DNA of 10,751 nucleotides from UBA6165 sp044233745 (GTDB lineage: Bacteria > Bacteroidota > Bacteroidia > Flavobacteriales_D > Crocinitomicaceae), in contig JBIIJN010000080.1 of assembly GCA_044233745.1 (NCBI GenBank), forward strand, positions 1 to 10,751. The letters run 5' to 3'. The number at the start of each line of letters is the position of its first letter. The first letter of the stretch is position 1. A program made the position numbers and the translations under genes. Positions 1 to 7,372 of this stretch are shown here, one piece after another. The notes under the pieces are model-generated. The model made no database searches. It was not told the DNA's origin and saw nothing but the letters and a program-made list of their open reading frames with translations.

Positions 1-442
1 GTGTTCGCTCAACCGTAAGCCCGATATTGCTATACCACATGGTGTTCATGCGCTCCACAATTTCAAAAGCCGTCATGCGACGATTCACTTCCAACCATAT
101 GCGACGTTCAAAAACATGTACTTGTGCCGACAAACTTTCAAAGGTCAAATCAGGAAATTGGAAGCTCGTGATGATGTGCAAACCTTTCAACAAATCTTTA
201 TTAGACGAAACACACCAAGCTTCAAGATTTTCCATAACGGCGGCAAAATGCAACTCTTTCATGAGCGATTGTACTCTTTCGATATGCTCTGCACTGAGTT
301 TTTCGAAATCCAAAAGATCATGTAGCTTAGGCAGCGCCGTTGTTCCAGCTCGAAGAATTTCTGCACGCACTTGCTCAAACACCAAGTGATCGGGGTCGTC
401 AATGAGTTTGATAAGTGCATCTATGGAAGGGGTTCTCCGCAT
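1..442 (-). CDS. SirB1/transglutaminase-like family protein, N-terminal part (runs off left edge)
   Basis: I translated this from the reverse complement. It starts at an ATG (442-440) and stays open for 147 codons to the window edge. The N-terminus reads as an acidic helical region with LIKLIDDPDHLVFEQVR (residues 10-26). Later come a W at 76, a DLLKGLHIITSFQFPDL stretch (83-99) and RIWLEVNRRMTAFEIVERMN (114-133). These match, from memory, the pattern of Bacteroidota SirB1-type transglutaminase-like proteins: 'LLDDPDe.vfeqV', then 'dLL.Ga.lia.yqYPdLd', then 'WLElN..LTplEkvrvlN'. The transglutaminase-like core proper would lie beyond the left edge, so catalytic residues cannot be judged. The biochemical role of the family is not firmly established. 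A TAnnTTTG element sits 4 nt upstream of the ATG. The plus-strand open frames over this region are shadows. Confidence 0.8.
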   Translation of the reverse strand, partial: MRRTPSIDALIKLIDDPDHLVFEQVRAEILRAGTTALPKLHDLLDFEKLSAEHIERVQSLMKELHFAAVMENLEAWCVSSNKDLLKGLHIITSFQFPDLTFESLSAQVHVFERRIWLEVNRRMTAFEIVERMNTMWYSNIGLTVERT

Positions 443-446
443 GATA

Positions 447-454
447 CAAATGTA
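447..454 (-). promoter_or_regulatory. Bacteroidota -7 promoter element for the SirB1-like gene
   Basis: On the minus strand this reads TACATTTG, an exact match to the Bacteroidota TAnnTTTG element. It ends 4 nt before the ATG at 442. A TTG at 471-473 (minus strand), 16 nt further upstream, could serve as the -33 element, although the spacing is a little short. If the usual geometry holds, transcription would begin at or within a few bases of the start codon, giving a leaderless or almost leaderless mRNA. This is inference from motif position only. Confidence 0.5.
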
Positions 455-560
455 GATTTGAAATACAAGGCAATTTGGTGCCAGCAAACAACTTTTGAAT
501 AACAGGGTGTTGAATTCGGAAAATTAAATCCCGATGGCAACCCGCTTCACCGCGATGCAT

Positions 561-568
561 TACCTTTG
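561..568 (+). promoter_or_regulatory. Bacteroidota -7 promoter element for coaX
   Basis: The sequence TACCTTTG matches TAnnTTTG exactly and ends 9 nt before the ATG at 578. I see no clear TTG/TTTG -33 element at the expected distance; the nearest upstream TTG, at 510-512, is too far. The element contains the in-frame TTG at 566, which argues against that TTG as the coaX start. The predicted 5' leader is only a few nucleotides long. Confidence 0.45.
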
Positions 569-577
569 CCGCTGCAA

Positions 578-1297
578 ATGAATCTTTCAACCAGCACATA
601 TCTCGCAGTTGACCTGGGTAACACAGAAGTCAAATACGCCTTTTTCCAAAAAGCCAAAGTGCTATCTGGACGTGGTTTGGATGCCTTGAAAGCAGATTTA
701 AAAAAACACCACTATCATCACGCCATTGTGGCTTCTGTAGCAGATATAGCAAGATTGGAACAAATCATTCAATTGATACCAAATGCCTTGGTTTTAACTG
801 CTGATTTGAATATCCCGATAAAAAATAAATACGCCACCCCAATAACTTTAGGACAAGATAGATTGGCCAATGCCGTAGCGCTTGCTCATTTGAGTGCTGG
901 AAAAGCCGCCCTGAGCATCGACTGTGGCACCTGTCTCAAATTTGATTTTGTGGATGAAAACGGACATTATTTAGGCGGAAGCATTGCTCCGGGACTACAC
1001 ATGCGATTCAAAGCCCTGAATAGCTTTACAGCCAAGCTACCTCTAATTGAATCTTGGGAAACAGAAAACCTAATTGGAAGAGACACAAAATCCAGTTTGG
1101 TGTCGGGCGTATTAAACGGTATGCGCAGTGAAATAAATGAAACCATTGCCCGTTATCTTCAACACAATGAAAATTTAACCATTTATTTAACTGGAGGCGA
1201 CGCGTCACATTTTGAAAATGCAATTAAAGTTCCCATCTTTGCCGACTCAAATTTGACACTGTTCGGTTTGAAACTAATTTTAGAAGCTAATGTTTAA
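578..1297 (+). CDS. coaX: Type III pantothenate kinase (CoaX)
   Basis: This cytoplasmic enzyme phosphorylates pantothenate to 4'-phosphopantothenate, the first step of coenzyme A synthesis. It belongs to the ASKHA fold; the family is known to need a monovalent cation and to resist CoA feedback. The 239 residues show the family motifs in order: phosphate-1 loop DLGNT (12-16), GQDRLAN (92-98) with presumed catalytic Asp94, SIDCGTCLKFD (113-123), GGSIAPG (133-139), the LNSFTAKLP helix (147-155) and the late TGGD (205-208). Length is normal for the family. I chose the ATG at 578. A TTG at 566 is also in frame, but it would add only four residues and lies inside the apparent promoter element. The stop codon overlaps the start of the next gene by 8 nt, so the two are probably translationally coupled. 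Confidence 0.95.
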   Translation: MNLSTSTYLAVDLGNTEVKYAFFQKAKVLSGRGLDALKADLKKHHYHHAIVASVADIARLEQIIQLIPNALVLTADLNIPIKNKYATPITLGQDRLANAVALAHLSAGKAALSIDCGTCLKFDFVDENGHYLGGSIAPGLHMRFKALNSFTAKLPLIESWETENLIGRDTKSSLVSGVLNGMRSEINETIARYLQHNENLTIYLTGGDASHFENAIKVPIFADSNLTLFGLKLILEANV

Positions 1298-2645
1298 ACA
1301 TCTTTCTTTTGCTATCGCGTTTATTTGCTGCACAACAATTTACGCGCAAAATACTGTCAACAACCCTTATTCTTATTACGGTTTAGGGCTATTCGAGAGC
1401 AACAGAAATGCTTTGCAAATGGCTCTTGGAGGCACTGGCTACGGCTATATGGATAGCGCTTATAACAACCCCATAAATCATGCTGCGATGAGCTTTTTGG
1501 CCACCGGTCAACCCATATTCAACATTGAAATAACGGGTCGTTTGTCGGCATTTGAGTCGAGTTCAAGCAGTTCCAACTCCAGATTGGCATATTTGCGAGG
1601 CATCAGTTTTGCCATTCCCTTCGCCAACCGATTTGGATTGGGATTTGGTTACAGACCAGGTTTTTCCAAAGGCTATCGTTTTACTGAACCACAACTTGTT
1701 GATGGCGATTCATTGAACAGAATCTACCAAGGCTCTGGTGGGGTGCAACAAACCTACTTTGCATTTTCTGTGGCACCAATAAAAAGAGATAAAACCCTTT
1801 TCTCAATCGGACTAGAAGGCAATTTTAATTTCGGTGATGCCCAAGATGTGCGCGCCATCGAATTTTCTGCGTTCAGCACAAACAATGCAGCCAATGTGAT
1901 GAACGATAGAGTAAGAGGTTTTGGTTATGCATTGAGTGCGGCTTTCAGACATGAATTTTCCGACTCGATAAAAACTACACTTTCATTTGGGGCACACTTC
2001 TCCCCTTCTACCGATTGGAAAATAACACATACAGATGTAATCAATAGATATGGTGGCAATTTCGGTGTAACACATCAATATTTGGAAACCATAAGCAGCA
2101 ATGGAGAATTGAAAGGCACCATCACCACACCAAGCGTTTTTGGCATTGGATTTGGACTGGATTTGCACCCAAAAGGCTACAATTTAAACAACAAAATTCA
2201 AAACAGAATTCGCATTTATGGCGACCTTGAGATGATGGGTTGGAAAAATCACAGCCGAACAGTAAACAACATTGCCGACACCAACTTTACCTACCAAAAC
2301 ACTACTGCTTACCGATTTGGTATTGAATACACACCCCATTTTATAACCGGTGATCGCACTCCTGGATTGAGCTATTTTTCTAAAATTTCTTACCGCGCTG
2401 GATTAAATTTAAGTCAAATTGCACTCCCAACAGGTAATCTCAACGATTTTGGCATAACTTTTGGATTTGGTTTCCCGTTACCATTTGACAACTCACAATC
2501 ATCCATAAACTTTGGGATGCGTGTGGGCCAAGTTGGCTCGGCAGGTGCCAGTTCTATTCAAGAGCGTTACATCGCTTACCAAATAGGAATAGTGCTCACA
2601 CCAGCCAAATGGGAAAGATGGTTTAGAAAAATTAAATACGATTAA
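1290..2645 (+). CDS. Predicted outer-membrane beta-barrel protein of the coaX-lptC block
   Basis: The 451-residue protein starts with a Sec signal peptide (about residues 1-19, cleavage after IYA before QN). The mature N-terminus is NTVNNPYSYYGLGLFESN (21-38), of the 'NPYSryGlGd' type seen in a Bacteroidota family encoded next to coaX. The rest consists of alternating amphipathic strands rich in Gly, Phe, Tyr and Asn, such as FGLGFGYRPGFSKGYRF, FGIGFGLDL and FGITFGFGFPLPF, which is typical of an outer-membrane barrel. N-terminal phrases like GGTGYGYMDSAYNNPINHAAMSF recall FadL/OmpP1-like barrels, but I cannot assign a substrate. The ATG overlaps the coaX stop by 8 nt. The next gene begins 13 nt after this stop, so it is mid-operon. 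Function is unknown; location in the outer membrane is fairly secure. Confidence 0.8.
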   Translation: MFKHLSFAIAFICCTTIYAQNTVNNPYSYYGLGLFESNRNALQMALGGTGYGYMDSAYNNPINHAAMSFLATGQPIFNIEITGRLSAFESSSSSSNSRLAYLRGISFAIPFANRFGLGFGYRPGFSKGYRFTEPQLVDGDSLNRIYQGSGGVQQTYFAFSVAPIKRDKTLFSIGLEGNFNFGDAQDVRAIEFSAFSTNNAANVMNDRVRGFGYALSAAFRHEFSDSIKTTLSFGAHFSPSTDWKITHTDVINRYGGNFGVTHQYLETISSNGELKGTITTPSVFGIGFGLDLHPKGYNLNNKIQNRIRIYGDLEMMGWKNHSRTVNNIADTNFTYQNTTAYRFGIEYTPHFITGDRTPGLSYFSKISYRAGLNLSQIALPTGNLNDFGITFGFGFPLPFDNSQSSINFGMRVGQVGSAGASSIQERYIAYQIGIVLTPAKWERWFRKIKYD

Positions 2646-2658
2646 AAAACAAAACACA

Positions 2659-3903
2659 ATGAAAACTTTGAAGTACATATTAGCCTTAGCTTCAGTGTAT
2701 ACCTTTACTGCTTTTGCTCAAGAAGAATCAAAAGAATGTAAAGAATTTAAAATGATTGCTTCCGATTCTAAAATGATGGGGGACTTTCAGGAAGCTGCTA
2801 CCTACTATTGGAAAGTCGAAAAAAACTGCGTTACCGACAACAATATCTACGTGAATTTGCGTTGGTGCTACGAATCTATGTTGCAAACCGCTACAGATGA
2901 AACACGCAAACAAGCCTTGCGCGACACGTTGATTACCATTTATGCTTTGCAAGAAGCTAAATTTGGAAAAGACCCGAATTGGTCTTTGTGGCATGCCTAT
3001 TATTTGACAGCCAACAAAAGCACCAACTATACAAAAATAGATGAATTGTTTTCATATTCTATTGGTCAGCTGCAAGAAAAAACTGGAGCATCTTTCATTT
3101 CCACTTATTACTACAACATCATGATGATGTTCAACACCGAGAAAGACCCAGCTAAAAAAGAAGCGTATGCCAAAAGAATCATCGACGAGTATATCAGCTT
3201 GCAAAAGCTCTTGAAAAAAATCGAAGGCTCAGAACGCGTTCAAGAATACATCACATCAATTTTCAACGGCGTTGCAAAAACTTGCGACGATGTAACACCA
3301 GTACTACAAAAAGTATTGAAAATGTTGCCGCAGGAAAAAGAGGCCAAAATGGAGGCACTGAAAAATTACATGTCTATTTTGGAAAACAAAGGTTGTACTG
3401 ATACAAAATTGTACAGTGATTTTAGCGATACACTATTGGTGCTTGCTCCATCTGCCTCTGCATACATAGCAAAAGGTATTGCTGCAGCAGACAAAAAACA
3501 ATACCAAGCAGCTTTGGATCTCTTTAGAAAAGCATTGACTTTCGACGATGCCGACAAAGATGAAATCAACTACCGCATTGCTCATGTTCAATATGCTCAA
3601 AATCAATATAAAGCATCTTACAATACAGCCATGTCAGTAGGTGGAGAATACCGCAGCAAAGCATTGGCATTGGCTGCAAGTTGTGTGGCTGCTCTTGCCA
3701 ACAGTTGTGGTGATACAACTTTCGAGAGAAAAGCCAACTACTGGTACGCAGTTGAATTGGCAGAGCGCGCTGGTGTTAGTTCTGCTGCATACAAAGCCAA
3801 CTGTCCAACTGCAAACGATATCTTCAACGAAAACAAAGAACGCGGAGGATCAACGTATTTGTCTTGTTGGGGTGTTAATGTTAAAATGACTCCTTTCAAC
3901 TAA
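2659..3903 (+). CDS. Secreted/periplasmic tetratricopeptide repeat protein
   Basis: The 414-residue protein has a signal peptide (about 1-20, MKTLKYILAL...AFA before QEE). A TPR-like helix pair follows around residues 35-72 (MMGDFQEAATYYWKVEKN). A clearer TPR lies in the C-terminal half, where IAAADKKQYQAALDLFRKAL is followed by a second helix pair, INYRIAHVQYAQNQYKASY. The long helical middle section has no recognisable catalytic motif. Several cysteines occur in the mature protein, for example C27, C57 and C70. TPR proteins usually scaffold protein-protein contacts; here the likely site is the periplasm or the inner face of the outer membrane. It sits between the barrel gene and lptC with 13 and 16 nt gaps, which suggests one transcript. 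In Bacteroidota a TPR gene commonly occupies this slot, but its partner is not known to me. Confidence 0.82.
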   Translation: MKTLKYILALASVYTFTAFAQEESKECKEFKMIASDSKMMGDFQEAATYYWKVEKNCVTDNNIYVNLRWCYESMLQTATDETRKQALRDTLITIYALQEAKFGKDPNWSLWHAYYLTANKSTNYTKIDELFSYSIGQLQEKTGASFISTYYYNIMMMFNTEKDPAKKEAYAKRIIDEYISLQKLLKKIEGSERVQEYITSIFNGVAKTCDDVTPVLQKVLKMLPQEKEAKMEALKNYMSILENKGCTDTKLYSDFSDTLLVLAPSASAYIAKGIAAADKKQYQAALDLFRKALTFDDADKDEINYRIAHVQYAQNQYKASYNTAMSVGGEYRSKALALAASCVAALANSCGDTTFERKANYWYAVELAERAGVSSAAYKANCPTANDIFNENKERGGSTYLSCWGVNVKMTPFN

Positions 3904-3919
3904 GCCCTTGGCTAGTTCA

Positions 3920-4462
3920 ATGAAATACTCAATTTGGATTCCTGCAAGCATTTTGTTTGCAGGAATTCTTTTTTCGTGCCGTGAAATGAGTCATGAAGAA
4001 TTAAGCGCCTATAGTGAAATTGAACGTTTTCCAGATGAAATCATGACTGGTCTCCACATGATTTCAACGGATAGCGGACATGTCAACTTTGAATTAAGAG
4101 GCGTAATCATCGAAACGTTTTACGGAAAAATTAATAAAACTTATATAAAAGATGGTCTTGAGGTGACCTTTTACGACTCGAAAACAAAAGAAATTCAAGC
4201 TATTTTAACCTCCTATTATGGCGAGCGCGATTTGAACACCCAAAACATGCTGGTGCGCGATAGTGTGGTAGTGCAAAACAAAGACCGCAATCATGTGCTG
4301 AAAACAGAAGAACTTATTTGGAAAAACGACAGTATCTACACTATGAAAAGAGTAGAAATCACAACGCCAGATGATATACTCACTGGGTTTGGTCTTATTG
4401 CCGACCAAGAGTTGAACTATTTTAAAATCAAATTTCCTACGGGTAGAAGACGTATGAAGTAG
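3920..4462 (+). CDS. lptC: LPS export ABC transporter periplasmic component LptC (lipoprotein form)
   Basis: LptC takes LPS from the LptBFG ABC transporter and passes it to the periplasmic LptA bridge. This 180-residue protein begins with a lipoprotein signal, MKYSIWIPASILFAGILFSC, with lipobox LFSC and Cys20. In Escherichia coli LptC is instead held by a membrane helix. The body fits the LptC/OstA-like beta-jellyroll pattern: GVIIETFYGKI (61-71), LTSYYGERDLNTQNM (96-110), VRDSVVVQNKDRNHVLKTEELIW (112-134) and a closing GFGLIADQEL (156-165). I chose the ATG at 3920 because it gives a correct signal and lipobox. A TTG at 3908 would add four residues, and the next ATG, at 3986, would remove the signal. 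A strong hairpin followed by T6 lies inside the signal-peptide codons. It is the fourth gene of the coaX block. Confidence 0.85.
   Translation: MKYSIWIPASILFAGILFSCREMSHEELSAYSEIERFPDEIMTGLHMISTDSGHVNFELRGVIIETFYGKINKTYIKDGLEVTFYDSKTKEIQAILTSYYGERDLNTQNMLVRDSVVVQNKDRNHVLKTEELIWKNDSIYTMKRVEITTPDDILTGFGLIADQELNYFKIKFPTGRRRMK
3936..3974 (+). terminator. Terminator/attenuator-like hairpin inside the start of lptC
   Basis: ATTCCTGCAA (3938-3947) and TTGCAGGAAT (3957-3966) are perfect reverse complements. The stem extends outward by a G-U pair (3937/3967) and a G-C pair (3936/3968), and inward by a G-U pair (3948/3956) and a C-G pair (3949/3955), leaving a 5-nt loop. Six Ts (3969-3974) follow directly. 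This has the form of an intrinsic terminator on the plus strand. It begins 32 nt after the stop of the TPR gene and covers lptC codons 6-17. Whether it terminates, attenuates or merely reflects codon choice cannot be told from sequence. Confidence 0.55.
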
Positions 4463-4505
4463 TTTATGTACACGGTTCTCTTACCCATTGAGCAAAAATC
4501 TTTCA

Positions 4506-4513
4506 TACATTTA
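4506..4513 (+). promoter_or_regulatory. Possible -7 element before the small membrane protein gene
   Basis: TACATTTA matches TAnnTTTG at all but the last position and ends 10 nt before the ATG at 4524, the same layout as the coaX element. A TTG at 4488-4490 lies 15 nt upstream, which is short for a -33 element. The gene may instead be read through from lptC, whose stop is 61 nt before the ATG. Confidence 0.25.
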
Positions 4514-4523
4514 CAAAAAAAAT

Positions 4524-4733
4524 ATGCTACACTACCACAAAATAATGCAATACGTTTGGCTCGTAGTAGGTGCCTCGCTTTTGGTTGTTACCACATACTT
4601 CGGATTTCAAGAAGGTTTTGACAAATGGTGGATGATGTACTTGTTTGTAGCTATCACAGCCATACAACATTTCCGGCATAAAATTCAATTCAAAAAAATG
4701 TCTCCCCCCACGGATCAGTCTTCATCTGAATAA
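4524..4733 (+). CDS. Small two-helix membrane protein downstream of lptC
   Basis: This 69-residue protein is almost entirely membrane-embedded. The first helix is about residues 9-28 (QYVWLVVGASLLVVTTYFGF), followed by a short loop EGFDKW and a second helix about 34-49 (WMMYLFVAITAIQHF). A basic stretch (FRHKIQFKK) and a polar Ser/Pro-rich tail complete it. The basic residues after helix 2 suggest that both ends face the cytoplasm. I chose the ATG at 4524. An in-frame TTG at 4488 would add twelve residues that are not needed for the fold and would place the promoter-like element inside the gene. Small proteins of this type occur after lptC in Bacteroidota, from memory, but no function is known to me. 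It could be an accessory factor for the envelope genes upstream, which is only inference from position. Confidence 0.65.
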   Translation: MLHYHKIMQYVWLVVGASLLVVTTYFGFQEGFDKWWMMYLFVAITAIQHFRHKIQFKKMSPPTDQSSSE

Positions 4734-4842
4734 AGAAAAATCGAAGTCACACCAAGTTCAACCGTTCATCAAGTTGCACAAAACAAAAATAATTTCATTG
4801 CTCCGCTTAACATTTTGACAAAAAGCGCGTTGTTGAATTGTG

Positions 4843-4850
4843 TTTCTTTG
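4843..4850 (+). promoter_or_regulatory. Possible -7 element for the DUF5686 gene
   Basis: TTTCTTTG differs from TAnnTTTG at one position and ends 17 nt before the ATG at 4868. The upstream TTTTGAC at 4813-4819 resembles a -33 element but lies about 25 nt away, longer than usual. The 134-bp gap before the DUF5686 gene favours a separate promoter somewhere here. Confidence 0.3.
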
Positions 4851-4867
4851 AATAAGTCAATCCAAAA

Positions 4868-7348
4868 ATGATAACCAGATTTTCATTTGCACTTCTCGCC
4901 TCTATTTTGATGTCTTATGGGCATGCTCAATCTATTCAAGGGCGCGTGGTTGACGATTTCGGCAGCCCGATTCCATTTGCAAATGTGTTTATTAAGAACA
5001 ATACAGATTTGCGTGCTGTAACCAACAACCAAGGTGAATATGTCATTTATCTTGATCCTGGTCCCTATGAATTGGTGGTGAAGTTTGTTGGATTTGAAAC
5101 CATTGAACAATTCATTACCGTTGGTCAAGGTATAAACACATACAACTTCTCGATGGTGCCAGTGGCCATGGAAATGAATGAAGTTGAAGTGAAAGTGAAA
5201 CGCAAAAATGTTGCGCATCAAATTGTGATGCACGTGGCCGAGCGCAAAGACACCATCAATCCAGACAAACACAATTACATCGCACATGGTTATTTGCGTG
5301 CCACTGAAAAGCGCACTGTGGTCAATAAAAAATCGGAGCAAGAGATTGAAGAAGAACTTAGTTCCATTGCCGACCCTTACGAACGCGAAGAGAAACGCAA
5401 AGAATACGCGCTCAAAAACAACACCACCATCAACATGATGGAAGTAGATTTCGAGCGACAATTTGAAGCACCAAATAAAGTCAAAGAAATTCGAAACGGT
5501 GTTCAAATAAAAGGCGATACCAGAAATTTGTATTATCTAACCACCACCAAATCCAACTTCAACTTCTTCAACAATATTCTCTTTGTAACCGATTTAAACG
5601 AGTCAGCCGTAACTTCTCCGATTTCTTGGGCAGGAATTGCCTCTTACAAATACAAATTGGTGGAACAATACATGGAAGACGGTAAAAAATTCCACAAAAT
5701 CGAAATTTCAGCCCGAAATTCAGCACAAAGCACCTTGAGCGGACACATTGTAGTTCAGGATTCTGTTTGGATGGTGAAAAGCATGTCTTTCCGCATGGAA
5801 AAGGGCAATTTAAAGAAATTCGATTACTTCGAAATTGAACAATATTTTGACAACTGGGGCGATACTTTGTGTGTGTTAACCAAGCAGGTGATGCGCTATG
5901 GTGTTAATTACAAAGGAGAAATTTCAGAAAGCTCAACGGTTTTGACCTACACCGACTTTCAATTTGGAGTGGACTTCCCCAAACGACATTTCTCCAACGA
6001 GGTCGCCGTTACCACAAGAGAGGCCTATGAAAAAGACTCGAGCTATTGGGATGAAAATCGCGAGATAGAATTGTCGCAAGAAGAAGCTTTTCTCATCAAC
6101 AAAAGGGACAGTATAGATGCCTTCTACAACCGCAAAGAATACCTCGATTCTATTGACGCAGTGTTCAATAAAATTAATATTTGGAAGGTGCTTTGGTTCG
6201 GAATAGAACATCGAAATAGAGACAAAAAAGTGCAATGGACACTATCTTCATTGGCGATGACCTTGGAGCCAGTTCAAATTGCTGGTCCGCGGATATCTCC
6301 CAAATTTTTCTACTTCAAAAAATGGAAAGACCAACGATTCATTGACACCTACTCCAACATTTCCATCGGTGTTGTGAATGCAGATATTAAAGGCGCAGCC
6401 AACTTTAGATATCTTTATAATCCGTTCAAAAATGCTTATTTATACGGAAGTTTCAGTCATGCTTTTGGCTTGATTCGATACCAAGACGCCATCATGCAAA
6501 TATTCTTGAGGGATAATTTCATCGAAATTACTCGAGCAGAAGTTGGTCATTCCTTTGAATTATTCAACGGTTTCTTCATTGGCACAGATGTGGAATACAG
6601 CCAACGCCGTTCTGTGCGCGATTATAAGTTTTTAACTACCCTAGACAGTTTGGTAAACAATCAAGCCATTCTGGAATTTGAACCTTATAACTCACTCATC
6701 GTGGATATAAATTTGTCGTACACACCTGGGCAAAAATATATGCGTGAACCATATAGAAAACTCATTCTAGGCTCCAAATTTCCAACTTTTTACGTAAATT
6801 TAGAAATGGGTGTGCCGAGGATTTTGGGCAGCGAGGTGGATCACAACTACATTACATTTGGTATTCGACAAACATTCCGAGTGGGCACATTGGGCAGCAC
6901 GCGCTACCATGCCAGGGCGGGACAATTCTTCAATTCTTCCATCATCAGAGAGCCCGACATGAAATACCATAGGCGCTCGGACATGTTTTGGTTTTCAAAC
7001 CCCATGTGGAGTTTTCAAGGTTTGCGCGACAATTATGCGACCACCAAACTGTATTACGAATTTCATATTGAGCATAATTTTTATGGCGGATTGATCAACA
7101 AAATTCCATTCATGAAAAAAACCCGTATCAACACCGTAGCCGGAGCAGGATACCTACATGTGCCTGAATACGGTTTGCATTATTACGAAACATTTGTGGG
7201 CTTAACCAGAGACTTTAAACTCTTTCAACGAAGATTAAGGATTGGTGTGTATGGCGTATTTGCCAACGACAATTTCAATGGCGCAATGTTCCGACCCAAA
7301 TTCAGTTTCTCACTTTTCGATGATCGCGAGTTGCGATTTAATTTTTAG
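4868..7348 (+). CDS. DUF5686 outer-membrane protein with carboxypeptidase-regulatory-like N-terminal domain
   Basis: The 826-residue protein has a signal peptide (about 1-20, MITRFSFALL...GHA before QS). Next is a carboxypeptidase-D regulatory-like beta-sandwich (about 23-98: IQGRVVDDFGSPIPFANVFI, then TNNQGEYVIYLDPGPYELVVKFVGFET). This is the domain found at the N-terminus of SusC/TonB-dependent transporters. The remaining 700 or so residues fit the DUF5686 family: N-terminal IVMHVAERKDTINPDKHNYIAHGYL, a LNESAVTSPISW segment, then a long beta-strand-rich barrel ending in ELRFNF with a terminal Phe, as outer-membrane barrels usually do. There is no TonB-dependent plug domain. A highly charged stretch (about 155-185, KSEQEIEEELSSI and PYEREEKRKEYALK) interrupts the periplasmic part. 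The substrate is unknown. The gene converges on the OmpA-family gene with a 24-nt gap. Confidence 0.85.
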   Translation: MITRFSFALLASILMSYGHAQSIQGRVVDDFGSPIPFANVFIKNNTDLRAVTNNQGEYVIYLDPGPYELVVKFVGFETIEQFITVGQGINTYNFSMVPVAMEMNEVEVKVKRKNVAHQIVMHVAERKDTINPDKHNYIAHGYLRATEKRTVVNKKSEQEIEEELSSIADPYEREEKRKEYALKNNTTINMMEVDFERQFEAPNKVKEIRNGVQIKGDTRNLYYLTTTKSNFNFFNNILFVTDLNESAVTSPISWAGIASYKYKLVEQYMEDGKKFHKIEISARNSAQSTLSGHIVVQDSVWMVKSMSFRMEKGNLKKFDYFEIEQYFDNWGDTLCVLTKQVMRYGVNYKGEISESSTVLTYTDFQFGVDFPKRHFSNEVAVTTREAYEKDSSYWDENREIELSQEEAFLINKRDSIDAFYNRKEYLDSIDAVFNKINIWKVLWFGIEHRNRDKKVQWTLSSLAMTLEPVQIAGPRISPKFFYFKKWKDQRFIDTYSNISIGVVNADIKGAANFRYLYNPFKNAYLYGSFSHAFGLIRYQDAIMQIFLRDNFIEITRAEVGHSFELFNGFFIGTDVEYSQRRSVRDYKFLTTLDSLVNNQAILEFEPYNSLIVDINLSYTPGQKYMREPYRKLILGSKFPTFYVNLEMGVPRILGSEVDHNYITFGIRQTFRVGTLGSTRYHARAGQFFNSSIIREPDMKYHRRSDMFWFSNPMWSFQGLRDNYATTKLYYEFHIEHNFYGGLINKIPFMKKTRINTVAGAGYLHVPEYGLHYYETFVGLTRDFKLFQRRLRIGVYGVFANDNFNGAMFRPKFSFSLFDDRELRFNF

Positions 7349-7372
7349 GTAGCAAGCAGCTAACAGGTACTT

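Noticed and set aside
27..389. A 120-residue plus-strand open frame at the left edge.
   Set aside because: The minus strand here encodes a recognisable SirB1-like N-terminus through the same bases; the plus-strand product is Ser/Cys/Lys-rich and without family features.
399..599. A minus-strand open frame across the coaX promoter region.
   Set aside because: It overlaps both the SirB1-like gene start and the coaX start in a different frame, and has no signal or domain.
4883..5506. A 207-residue minus-strand open frame opposite the DUF5686 gene.
   Set aside because: It is rich in Phe, His and Val in the pattern of an antisense shadow, has no recognisable domain, and lies fully opposite a well-supported coding region.
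7322..7345. A small hairpin (ATCGC/GCGAT, 5-nt loop) followed by TTTAATTTTT at the end of the DUF5686 gene, as a terminator.
   Set aside because: The stem is only five pairs plus one wobble, it lies inside the last codons, and the T-run is interrupted, so support is too weak to list as a terminator.
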